Shown here: one piece after another, positions 45,716 to 54,015 of the stretch
Layout: each line of letters begins with the position of its first letter
How positions within the stretch are numbered: the stretch's first letter is position 1
Assembly (NCBI RefSeq): GCF_000525795.1
Contig: NZ_AOCG01000007.1
Location: 22,786 to 86,785, forward strand
Source: Listeria aquatica FSL S10-1188
Lineage (GTDB): Bacteria; Bacillota; Bacilli; Lactobacillales; Listeriaceae
DNA length: 64,000 nucleotides
Direction: 5' to 3'
Program-made: the position numbers and the translations under genes
Notes under the pieces: model-generated
The model's database searches: none
The model's input: the letters and a program-made list of their open reading frames with translations, nothing else
What the model was told of the DNA's origin: nothing

Positions 45716-45903
45716 GAACGGTCATCTCCTTTCTTTTTTTCAAAATAGTAAAGAAGGAGAACAGAAAGCGAAGAAAGCACTGTGCCGATAGCGATCCAAA
45801 ATAATAAAAAAGGGATGCCTAAAATATGTGGCTCAATGCGATTGGCAAATGCGGCACCGCCAAGAATGAATAAGAAGGGAACGAGTAAAATCCCTTTTCT
45901 CAT
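45712..45903 (-). CDS. DUF3311 small membrane protein, YhjC-like
   Basis: The 63-residue protein has two hydrophobic segments: LVPFLFILGGAAFANRIEP and PFLLFWIAIGTVLSSLSVLL. This is the DUF3311 pattern with the family's 'P.L...P.FLFWI' core. It overlaps the symporter start by four bases and is probably a partner or chaperone of the transporter. It is the middle gene of a three-gene operon on the minus strand. Confidence 0.88.
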   Translation of the reverse strand: MRKGILLVPFLFILGGAAFANRIEPHILGIPFLLFWIAIGTVLSSLSVLLLYYFEKKKGDDRS

Positions 45904-45919
45904 GATTTACGTCACTCCT

Positions 45920-46030
45920 TTATTGTAAAATAGCCCAAACAATGATCGCATAAAAAAGTAGTAGTCCAGCAACGACAGAAATTGAGATTTTGATGAGCAA
46001 TTTTTTATTGGATGAATTTTTTTGTGACAT
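45920..46030 (-). CDS. 36-residue single-helix membrane protein
   Basis: A 36-residue reading frame starts at ATG 46030 and stops at TAA 45922-45920. It begins MSQKNSSNKKLLIK, then a single membrane helix (ISISVVAGLLLFYAIIVWAI) and ends with LQ. A GGAGAGGAG site lies at a proper distance upstream. It is the first gene of the DUF3311-symporter operon, 17 bases before the DUF3311 start. It is too short for routine gene calling. Its role is unknown; a transporter accessory peptide is an inference from position. Confidence 0.7.
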   Translation of the reverse strand: MSQKNSSNKKLLIKISISVVAGLLLFYAIIVWAILQ

Positions 46031-46111
46031 GGTGAAGGCTCCTCTCCGTTTTTTCTATAGATAAGAGTACCACAAAATCGCGAAAAAAAAGCTAGTTGAG
46101 TACAAATTCTT

Positions 46112-46127
46112 CTAGTGAAAACACTAG
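46112..46127. repeat. Perfect 6-bp inverted repeat in the divergent region
   Basis: CTAGTG and CACTAG are separated by AAAA. It lies between the divergent symporter operon and methyltransferase gene, a usual location for an operator. Confidence 0.5.
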
Positions 46128-46217
46128 GTTCTTGCTTGAGAAATATGTTATATTTTTGATGTTAAAATAGAAAAGTGAAAAATAAAGTGAATAAGACCCA
46201 AATAGGAGGAATGAAAA

Positions 46218-46953
46218 ATGAGCGAAAACATCTATGACAATCCAGATTTCTTTAACAGCTATAGTCAAATGGAGCGAAGTAAAAAAGGTTTGGAAGCGGC
46301 GGGCGAATGGCACACATTAAAAGAAATGCTCCCCGATTTTACTGGGAAGCGGGTACTTGATCTTGGCTGCGGCTATGGTTGGCATTCGGTCTACGCGGCA
46401 GAACAAGGAGCAACTTCTGTTACCGGTGTCGACATTTCTGAAAAAATGTTACAAGTAGCGCGCGCTCAAACTAACCTTGAAGCCGTCGAATATTTACATG
46501 AAGACATAGAGAAAGTCCGGTTTGAAAAGGATTCCTTTGATATTGTTATCAGTTCACTAGTTTTTCATTATGTAGAAAAATTTGATGAGTTAGTAAAAAA
46601 AAGTGCACCACTTCCTAAAAGCAAACGGAACATTTATCTTTTCCATTGAACATCCTGTATTTACAGCAGAGGGTTCGCAAGACTTTATTTACGATGAAGA
46701 TGGAAATATCATTTCTTTTCCGGTCGATCACTATTTTGATTCAGGTAAAAGAACGGTTCACTTTTTGGGTCAAGATATGACAAAATATCACCGGACAATT
46801 ACACAGTATTTCGAGAGTTTACGCCAAAACGGTTTTAGGGTAGACCAATTAAAAGAACCCACGCCGGGAGAAGAGATGCAAGATATCCCTGGAATGCGAG
46901 ATGAGTTTAGGCGCCCCATGATGTTGATCTTTTCAGCAACGAATATCAAATAA
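46218..46953 (+). CDS. Class I SAM-dependent methyltransferase (one-base frameshift)
   Basis: The 244-residue repaired protein has the SAM motif I RVLDLGCGYGWHSVYAAEQG, motif II VTGVDISEKML and a YLHEDIEKVRF acidic loop. The frame breaks at an eight-A run at 46595-46602. Seven A joins LVKKVHHFLKANGTFIFSIEH, giving the normal C-terminal half. The small-molecule substrate is not known. GAGGAATG precedes the ATG. The gene ends in a shared terminator with the MerR gene. Confidence 0.85.
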
Positions 46954-46993
46954 AACAAGAAAAAGCAGGTGAGGAGCCTGCTTTTTCTTGTTT
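46953..46993. terminator. Bidirectional terminator between methyltransferase and MerR genes
   Basis: A perfect 17-bp stem (46953-46969 with 46977-46993) and loop TGAGGAG, with T-rich tails both ways. It starts at the last base of the methyltransferase stop. Confidence 0.9.
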
Positions 46994-47749
46994 CTAACGG
47001 AGCTCATTTTGAACAGCATCATGCAGTAACTTAGCCGCGCCAGTACCCGCCTTATCGTCATAATAAGCAGTAAAACGCGGATCAGCAAGGTACATTTCAA
47101 CAATTCCGAGATGTGCTTCTTCCGAATAGCTAGGCCAAAAATAGCTAAGCCATGCTTTGTGGGTTTGAAAAACTTCCTGCTCCAAGTCCTTCGTTACTTC
47201 AGCTTGCATCTTTATAAGCAGTTCAGATAAGCGCGCATCCAGTTGTGTCACTTTTTGATAGTCTGCTTCGCTCATGTTTGCCACCTTGTGATTACTTTTT
47301 TTCGATAATCTCTTCTCCGTACTTTTCACGAATTTCAGTGCCAAATTTTTCTTCATTTTGAGAAATGAGATCTGCTTTAAAAGCTTCAAATTTTTCTTGA
47401 TCACTCATCGTTATCTTTCCTTCCTTCGCTTGAAGAGTCTTCTCAACAGTTGCAATAAGCCTCTTCAAGCGTTTTTTCTTTTTTGGAGGAGTTCCGCGTA
47501 ATGCTTTTTAAGCGCCTCTTTTTCATCAAACTTAGGGTTTTCTAAGATTTCCTGAATAGCCGGAAGGCTCACTTCCATTTCGCGATAGAATAAAATTTGC
47601 TGAAGCAAATCTACTTGTTCTTGTCCGTAAATTCGGTAGCCATTTGAACTGACTCGTGCCGGCTTGAGTAGCCCAATTTCATCATAATATCGCAGTGTAC
47701 GTGGACTCACACCGGCGAGAGTTGCCAATTTTTGAATCGTGTATTCCAC
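46994..47749 (-). CDS. MerR-family regulator with TipAS drug-binding domain (three one-base frameshifts)
   Basis: The N-terminal MerR helix-turn-helix reads YTIQKLATLAGVSPRTLRYY, then GLLKPARVSSNGYRIYG. A coiled linker follows, and a C-terminal TipAS domain that in TipAL binds thiopeptide antibiotics (KVANMSEADYQKV, then HKAWLSYFWPSYSEEAHLG). Breaks occur at T runs 47472-47477 and 47479-47484 (one extra each) and 47296-47302 (seven, expected six). Repaired, it has 250 residues, as TipAL proteins do. GTG 47749 is the start, following GGAGGTGAT. Its promoter at 47772-47802 shows the elongated spacer typical of MerR targets. Confidence 0.88.
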
Positions 47750-47771
47750 GAAAATCACCTCCACATTCATA

Positions 47772-47802
47772 GTTTAAAGGTTTACGTAACGTTAAGGTCA
47801 AG
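47772..47802 (-). promoter_or_regulatory. MerR-type promoter with 19-bp spacer
   Basis: On the minus strand, TTGACC (47802-47797) and TAAACT (47777-47772) are 19 bases apart. The spacer centre is the palindromic TAACGTTACG-like segment. MerR-family activators bind such spacers, so this is likely an autoregulated promoter of the TipA-type gene. Confidence 0.8.
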
Positions 47803-47827
47803 CTTTTTTATGTGACAACTTTCTTTC

Positions 47828-47849
47828 GAAAATGTAAGCTTACATTTTC
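47828..47849. repeat. Perfect 22-bp palindrome upstream of the vanZ-like gene
   Basis: GAAAATGTAAG followed directly by its reverse complement CTTACATTTTC has no spacer. It lies 63 bases upstream of the vanZ-like gene and 25 bases from the MerR -35 element. It may be an operator. Confidence 0.75.
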
Positions 47850-47912
47850 TTTTCATTCGAGAGGCAATCTGCTACACTAGAAAGAGAAATCATTAGAGAG
47901 GGCGGGCACTTC

Positions 47913-48596
47913 ATGCAAGTCAAGCAATTAAAATATCTGATGCTTTGTTTTCCGCTCCTATACTTAGGATATGGCATTTTTTTAGCCGTTCAATTTGGAA
48001 GTCGACCGGAATTCATTAATGCGGTTGTTAACGGGCTCTTTTTGCTCGCGATTACGGCAATCCTTATAAAACTAGCACACCTTAAAAACGGCCTTGATTT
48101 TGTTTGGTTTTCCGTTTTTATTTTGTATATATTTGTCCTGCACCATCTCGTTACTTATATTGCTGCAGGAGATTTTGCAAATAGTACGTATACAGGGGAT
48201 TTTCACATTCAAAAAGACTTAATCAATTTGGAACCTTTTACAACGATTGAAAATACATTTCGGCAAACCTTGCCGACAATGCCAACAGTTATACAAATTA
48301 TTGGTAATGCGTTGATGCTTGCACCGCTATCTTTTTTCTTATTATATTTTAAAGTAGTAAAAAGAGGAAGCATCGCGATTTTGATCGTCTTTTTCACATC
48401 GTGTGGAATCGAACTCATTCAGTTCATTCAAACGACACTCGTCACTGGGTTTAGTGGCTTAGCACTTCCATCAGGTCGATCAACGGATATTGATGATGTG
48501 ATTTTAAACACACTAAGCGGTTCAGTTGGCGTACTCTGTATTTATCTTGTTCCGGCATTTCGTAAACGGGTGAAAGGCAGACGGAAACGGAAATAA
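47913..48596 (+). CDS. VanZ-like family membrane protein
   Basis: The 227-residue protein has about five hydrophobic segments. The VanZ signature region includes NLEPFTTIENTF, then the loop NALMLAPLSFFLLYF and ELIQFIQTTLVTGF with the SGRSTDIDDVILNTLSG motif. VanZ proteins are linked to glycopeptide (teicoplanin) tolerance in enterococci, but chromosomal members have broad, poorly known roles. mprF follows 26 bases downstream and is probably cotranscribed. The gene has a GAGAGGG site. Confidence 0.88.
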   Translation: MQVKQLKYLMLCFPLLYLGYGIFLAVQFGSRPEFINAVVNGLFLLAITAILIKLAHLKNGLDFVWFSVFILYIFVLHHLVTYIAAGDFANSTYTGDFHIQKDLINLEPFTTIENTFRQTLPTMPTVIQIIGNALMLAPLSFFLLYFKVVKRGSIAILIVFFTSCGIELIQFIQTTLVTGFSGLALPSGRSTDIDDVILNTLSGSVGVLCIYLVPAFRKRVKGRRKRK

Positions 48597-48622
48597 GACT
48601 TTTTGATCAAAGGAGAATGAAA

Positions 48623-51231
48623 ATGAAAGAGAAATTACTACAAGCCTACGATTTTTTTCAAAGAAACAGCAAGGTTGTTAAAATCGTTTTTATATCCTTC
48701 ATCATGCTATTTGTCATTTACGAAGTTTTTAACATCGCGACAACGATCGATTTTCATGTGCTCAAAAAGAATATGACTTCACAAAGTCCAGAAACCTTGT
48801 TATTGATGGTTTTAATTGGACTTATCGCGGTTACCCCCATGCTTATTTATGACTTTGTTATCGTGAAACTTTTGCCAGGAAAATTTTCAACAATGCACGT
48901 CATTGCTTCTGGCTGGATCACAAATACCTTTACGAATATCGGAGGCTTCGGAGGCGTACTTGGCGCATCTCTTCGGGCAAGCTTTTATGGAAAAAATGCC
49001 TCCCATAAAGAAATCTTACTTGCGATTTCAAAGATTGCACTTTTCCTTGTCTCTGGGCTATCGATTTACTGCTTAGTAGGGCTTGCAACTTTACCGATTC
49101 CAGGCTTTGCAGATCACTTTCGTAGCTTTTGGCCATGGCTTTTAGGAGGCGGCCTTTATTTCCCTGTTTTGTTCATTGTTACAAAATGGAAAAGCAAATC
49201 TCTTTTCGAAGATTTGCCCCTTAAACGTGAAGCCTCTTTGATCTCTGCTTCTTTGCTGGAGTGGGGGGTTGCCTTTCTCTGCTTTGTAGCAATTGGCTTT
49301 CTCATGAATGAACCAGTCGATTTGATGAAGGTTTTCCCGCTCTTTGTGATTGCTTCTGTTATTGGAATCGTTTCAATGGTTCCAGGAGGGGTTGGGACCT
49401 TTGACCTCGTCATGCTTTACGGGCTTGATCAGCTAGGCGTTTCAAATGAACTCGCGATCGTCTGGTTGCTATTTTACCGAGTTTTTTACTACATTATTCC
49501 ATTCCTTGCCGGCCTTTTGTTCTTCGTTCAAAAAGCTGGAAAACGACTGAATGATTATCTAGAAAATCTTCCTTTTCTCTTTTTACAAAAAGTGGCTCAC
49601 CGCTTTTTAGTGTTATTTGTTTATTTTAGCGGCTTAATGTTGATCTTATCGTCCGTCTTACCCTTTGCGATTTATCATGTGCCGTTTCTTTACAAATTGA
49701 TGCCCTTTAGCTTTTTGTTTATCTCGCAAGTAACGAATGTCGCATTCGGCTTTTTGTTACTGGGGCTTGGAAGAAGCATCGAAAGCAAAACCAAAAAAGC
49801 TTATATCGCAACCGTGATTGTACTTGGCTGTGCGATTTTCAATACACTTGCACGCGTATTTTCCATTAAGCAAGCGATTTTTCTCGGTATTGTGCTTCTC
49901 TGTGTATTTTTGGCACGCAAAGAATTTTACCGAGAGAAATTTGTTTATACATGGAGCAAAATTTATTTTTGATGCCCTTATTTTCCTAGTTTGCTTAGTT
50001 GGCTACGTGATTATCGGCATCTATAATTCACCCAAAGTGATCCATAAAAAAGCGATTCCCGAGTATCTAGAAATTGCCTCCGAACATATTTGGCTTACTG
50101 GTTTTATTGGAATGCTCATTGCCATCATTTGCCTTATTGTCATCTACATCTATCTATCGCAATCTCCAAAACCATTTGGTTCACCATTTCAAGAAAAACG
50201 CGTACGCGACCATCTTGAAAAATGGGGTGGCAATGAAGTGAGTCATACCATCTTTTTACGTGATAAACTTCTTTTCTGGGCACAAGACGGAGAGGTACTT
50301 TTTGCCTTTCGGATCATCGCCGACAAAATGGTCATTATGGGAGAGCCTATTGGAAACGAAAAAAAAACGCAATGCAGCGATATTAGAGCTGATGGAAGAA
50401 GCCGATAAGTTTGGCTACCGACCTGTATTTTATGAAGTAAAAGGTGATATGCTTGCCTACTTGCATGAAATGGGCTTTGATTTTATCAAATTAGGCGAAG
50501 AAGGGTATGTTGATGTAACAGACTTTTCGCTTTCCGGTAAAAAGAAAAAAGGCGAGCGTGCTTTGATGAATAAATTTGAGCGGGAAGGTTATCAGTTTGA
50601 AATTCTAACCCCGCCATTTGATGGAGAAACTTTTAAAACCCTTCGCAAACTTTCAGATGAGTGGCTTTCGGGCCGTACCGAAAAAGGATTTTCGCTTGGC
50701 TTCTTTGATTCTTATTATTTAAACCAAGCAGATATAGCCGTTGCAAGAAACGCGGATGGAGAGATTATCGCATTCGCTTCCATCATGCCGGCTTACACGG
50801 ATGAATTAACCTCGATCGATTTGATGCGCTACGGAAAAGACGCACCTTCAGGTATCATGGATTTTCTATTCATCAAACTATTTGAAGATGCGAAAGAAAA
50901 AGGCTATCAAACCTTCAATATGGGAATGGCGCCGCTCGCGAATGTGGGTGAATCACAATATGCCTTTTTAGGAGAACGCTTGGCCGGCCTTGTTTACCGT
51001 TACAGCCAAGGCTTCTATAGCTTTAAGGGATTAAGAAACTACAAAGCCAAATATGTAACCACTTGGGTGCAAAAATTTGTTGCTTACAGAAAGCGTAGCT
51101 CGATTGCCTTTACAATGCTCCAATTGATGCTCCTTGTTGGTAAAAAGAGACCGCTTAAGAAAGGGCAGATTCTTCTCGAAGTGCCCCTCTCAGATGCGAA
51201 TCCAGATGAACCGAAAACGAAGGATGAATAA
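48623..51231 (+). CDS. mprF: Phosphatidylglycerol lysyltransferase MprF (two frameshifts)
   Basis: MprF adds lysine from Lys-tRNA to phosphatidylglycerol and flips the product, reducing the negative surface charge and giving resistance to cationic peptides. In Listeria it belongs to the VirR regulon. The 868-residue repaired protein has an N-terminal flippase of many helices (GGFGGVLGASLRASFYG) and a C-terminal DUF2156 synthase part (SGIMDFLFIKLFEDAKEKG, FNMGMAPLANVG). Breaks lie at 49958-49961 (four A, expected three) and 50359-50367 (nine A, expected eight). The ATG at 48623 is 7 bases after AGGAG. Confidence 0.93.
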
Positions 51232-51320
51232 ATGCAGTACCGAAATTTTTTTCTGATTTGAGTTGATCGTAGAACGATTCGTCACTGTATTCGCTAAACA
51301 TGAACTTCACATATCGCAAG

Positions 51321-51383
51321 AAAAAAAGCTTGGAAGTAGCTGACAAACACTAAATGTCAGTAGCACTTCCAAGCTTTTTTTAA
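51321..51383. terminator. Bidirectional terminator between mprF and yfhF
   Basis: A long hairpin (arms 51321-51345 and 51355-51380) with A and T runs serves both convergent genes. Its stem contains GCTTGGAAGT and CTGACA blocks. Confidence 0.9.
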
Positions 51384-52291
51384 TCAATTAAGTCGTTTAA
51401 AGCAAGGTCAATCGTATCAAAATAGAATTCAAAATGGTGAGAGACGAGCTGCTCGGGATATACACGATGACTATCTAAAATGGCAGCCGCCTTGTCTCCC
51501 AGTGCAAATTTGATCGCAGTTTCTGGAATGGTCAGGAGGGAAGGTCGGTGTAATTTCTCAGCCATTTTCATAGCAAACTGCTTCTCCTGGACGGGATGAG
51601 GGGAAGTGAAATGGACGATCCCAGTTAAGCTTTCATCGTTTGCGACAAAACGAACCGCGCGCACAAGGTCATCAATATGAATCCACGAATACCACATTTC
51701 ACCGGTGCCAAATTTCCCGCCGAGCCCGCTTCGAAAGACTTTTTCAAAAGATGGGAAGGCTCCTCCTTCTCGGCCTAGCACGAGCCCGAATCGAGCGATA
51801 ACGAGCCTGATTCCAAGCTTCTCTACTTCGGAAGCCGTTTTTTCCCACTCAGTGACAGTTCTTCCAAGAAATGAAGCCCGCTTTGGATGTTCTTCTCTAT
51901 AGTAATCGGAATAGATTTCCGTATAGGATGGGGGATAGCCACCAACTGCACTGGCGTTGATCCAAACATCTGGCTTTTGCGGTTGATGTTTGATGATGGC
52001 AAGTAAAGCTGCAGTTGCTTGAATTCGACTATCCACAATTTCTTTTTTCCGTATTGCGGTCCATCTTTTAGAAGCTAGGTTTGCTCCAGCAAGATTAAGG
52101 ACTAGGTCAAAATGAATGTCACTCAAATCAGGAAGCGAAATGTCATCTTGCAGCCACTGAATGAAATGAATGTTCTCGAAGGAAGCTCGTTTTTCCCGTG
52201 TTAAAATATAAACTTGATCTCCTGTTTCCATATAGGACTTCGTTAATCGCCTGCCGATTAATCCAGTTCCTCCGGCAATTAAAATATTCAT
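51380..52291 (-). CDS. yfhF: TIGR01777/SDR39U1-type NAD-dependent epimerase, YfhF-like
   Basis: The 303-residue protein belongs to the SDR39U1 epimerase family. It has the start MNILIAGGTGLIGRRLTKSY, an LNLAGANLASKRWT segment and NASAVGGYP, followed by the long C-terminal DUF1731 domain. The function of the family is unknown, with possible links to cell division in some bacteria. The ATG at 52291 follows GAGGTGGAG; a longer open frame upstream has no such site. It is divergent from recX. Confidence 0.9.
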   Translation of the reverse strand: MNILIAGGTGLIGRRLTKSYMETGDQVYILTREKRASFENIHFIQWLQDDISLPDLSDIHFDLVLNLAGANLASKRWTAIRKKEIVDSRIQATAALLAIIKHQPQKPDVWINASAVGGYPPSYTEIYSDYYREEHPKRASFLGRTVTEWEKTASEVEKLGIRLVIARFGLVLGREGGAFPSFEKVFRSGLGGKFGTGEMWYSWIHIDDLVRAVRFVANDESLTGIVHFTSPHPVQEKQFAMKMAEKLHRPSLLTIPETAIKFALGDKAAAILDSHRVYPEQLVSHHFEFYFDTIDLALNDLID

Positions 52292-52382
52292 TTCTCCACC
52301 TCGTTTCGTTTTGCCTTTTCCCGTTTCATTAACAATAGAAACCCATTTCGGAGTATGATAAGATAAACAGGGAGGTTTTTTC

Positions 52383-53201
52383 ATGAAAATTACCGCAATC
52401 CGAATACAGGAAAAAAAGAAAAAGAACGCTACAATGTTTTTGTGGATGAAAAGTATCGTTTTAGTGTAGATGAAGAAGTGCTCGCGCGTTTTCATCTTTC
52501 GAAAGGAAAAACACTTTCAGAAGAAGAAATTGAGCAAATTGAAGAAGCTGACCAAGTTCGGGTTGGATTAAATAAGGCGATTCAATTTTTATCTCATCGT
52601 GTTCGCTCGGAAAAAGAAATTCGTTCTTTTTTAGCGAAGCAGGAAATTGAAGCCATTCACCAAGATAGCATTATTCAAAAGCTTGTGGAGATGGATTATT
52701 TAAATGATGCTGAATTCGCAAAACTTTACGTGAGAACACAAGTCAAGACTACAACAAAAGGCCCGGGAAAAATCCGCCGAGAATTGATCGAAAAAGGGGT
52801 TACACGTGAAATCATTGACGCGAGTCTAGCTACTTATACAGCAGAAGAACGTGAGGAGAATGCGCTTAAAGAAGCATCAAAAATAGCAAGACGTAGTCGA
52901 AATTTAGCCAAACAGCGTCTTGTAATGAAGATTCGAACAGATCTACTGCAGAAAGGTTTTTCAGAGCTTGAAGTGAAAAATGCGGCAAGCGAAGCTACTG
53001 CTGAGTTAAATGAAGAAGATGAAACAGAAATTCTTGGTAAACAGCTTGAAAAACTAATCCGCAAGAATAAACGATTCGAGCCGCGAAAAGCGAAGCAAAA
53101 AACGATTCAATCATTGATGCCAAAAAGGCTTTAGCTATGCAAACATTGAAGCCTATCTTGCGGAACATGAGATTGATTTTGAAGAGGTGGAAGATGAGTG
53201 A
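52383..53201 (+). CDS. recX: Recombination regulator RecX (three one-base insertions)
   Basis: RecX inhibits or tunes RecA filaments. The 271-residue repaired protein has the three RecX repeats and the motif GLNKAIQFLSHRVRSEKEI. Frame breaks are at two adjacent A runs (52411-52417 and 52419-52423, one extra A each) and at 53122-53126 (five, expected four). After repair the C-terminus continues SYANIEAYLAEHEIDFEE to a TGA at 53199-53201. That stop overlaps the GTG of the next gene, which supports the repaired reading. Confidence 0.92.
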
Positions 53202-53449
53202 ACGATTATACGGAGGAATTAACGAAACAATTACTTGCTAAAAATCCGGCTCTTAGTGAGGAAAAGGCACTTTGGTGGGTGGAAATGCTTTGGAGTGATT
53301 TTGAAAGTTCTTATGCAAAAGCAGGATACCCGTATCGTGGTGCTCAGTATGCGGCAGATTATGTCAAACAACAAATTGAACAGCATGGGGCGATGCTTCA
53401 TTTAGTTACAAGAAAGCAAAAAGATGAGAATGAGGGGGAAATAAAATGA
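53198..53449 (+). CDS. yfhJ: WVELL-type protein YfhJ
   Basis: The 83-residue protein carries the WWVEML (WVELL) motif of YfhJ-type proteins, whose function is unknown. It begins with GTG overlapping the recX stop and overlaps the next gene by four bases. The tight overlaps on both sides mark it as part of the recX-yfhJ-dut operon. Confidence 0.88.
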   Translation: MNDYTEELTKQLLAKNPALSEEKALWWVEMLWSDFESSYAKAGYPYRGAQYAADYVKQQIEQHGAMLHLVTRKQKDENEGEIK

Positions 53450-53907
53450 AACAACGTGGTTTTGAAGTGGTTCGCGAGGATAGTCGCTTTTTTAAAGGGG
53501 AAGAGATTCATTTACCAGAACGCTCGGATGCTGGTTCTGCGGGCTATGATTTTTATTCGAATGAAGATGCGACACTTCATCCTGGAGGAACACATACTTT
53601 TTTCACAGATGTAAAAAGCTATATGTTAAGTGATGAAGTTTTGATGATGCACGTGAGATCTTCGATGGGAATTAAGCGTGGGCTTAACTTATCCAATAAC
53701 ACAGGAATTATTGATGCTTCTTATTATGAAAATAAAGATAATGATGGGAATATCGGGATTGCGCTTCGGAATATCGGAAGCGAGCCTGTGACTATTCAAA
53801 AAGGGGAACGAATTGCCCAAGGGATTTTTACGAAGTATCTTGTGGCTGATCAGGATGAAGTGATGAGCGAAACACGCGATGGTGGTTTTGGCAGCACGGG
53901 ACTTTAA
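53446..53907 (+). CDS. dut: dUTP diphosphatase
   Basis: dUTPase hydrolyses dUTP to dUMP and keeps uracil out of DNA. The 153-residue protein shows the five conserved motifs: DAGSAGYDFYS, RSSMGIKRGL, GIIDASYY, RIAQGIF and a C-terminal GGFGSTG. The last glycine-rich arm closes over the active site. It overlaps yfhJ by four bases (ATGA). Confidence 0.93.
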   Translation: MKQRGFEVVREDSRFFKGEEIHLPERSDAGSAGYDFYSNEDATLHPGGTHTFFTDVKSYMLSDEVLMMHVRSSMGIKRGLNLSNNTGIIDASYYENKDNDGNIGIALRNIGSEPVTIQKGERIAQGIFTKYLVADQDEVMSETRDGGFGSTGL

Positions 53908-53973
53908 TTGGTGAAGGATAGTAAAAAAGCCGAAAGGTAAATGAAATAGTCCATTTACCTTCCAGTTTCTTGC

Positions 53974-54002
53974 AAAGAGAGTAGTAAAAACTCTCTTTTT
54001 TG
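53974..54002 (+). terminator. Terminator after dut
   Basis: AAAGAGAGT and ACTCTCTTT form a 9-bp stem with a T run. A second weaker hairpin (GGTAAATG with CATTTACC) lies just before it. Confidence 0.85.
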
Positions 54003-54015
54003 TATGGGGTAGGGT

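Noticed and set aside
47828..47849. CcpA cre site
   Set aside because: The cre consensus needs a central CG and 14-base symmetry; this palindrome has ATGTAAGCTTACAT with a GC centre and shorter half-site spacing.
51155..51346. A 63-codon minus-strand frame after mprF
   Set aside because: It overlaps the mprF end and terminator and no convincing ribosome binding site or known family was seen.
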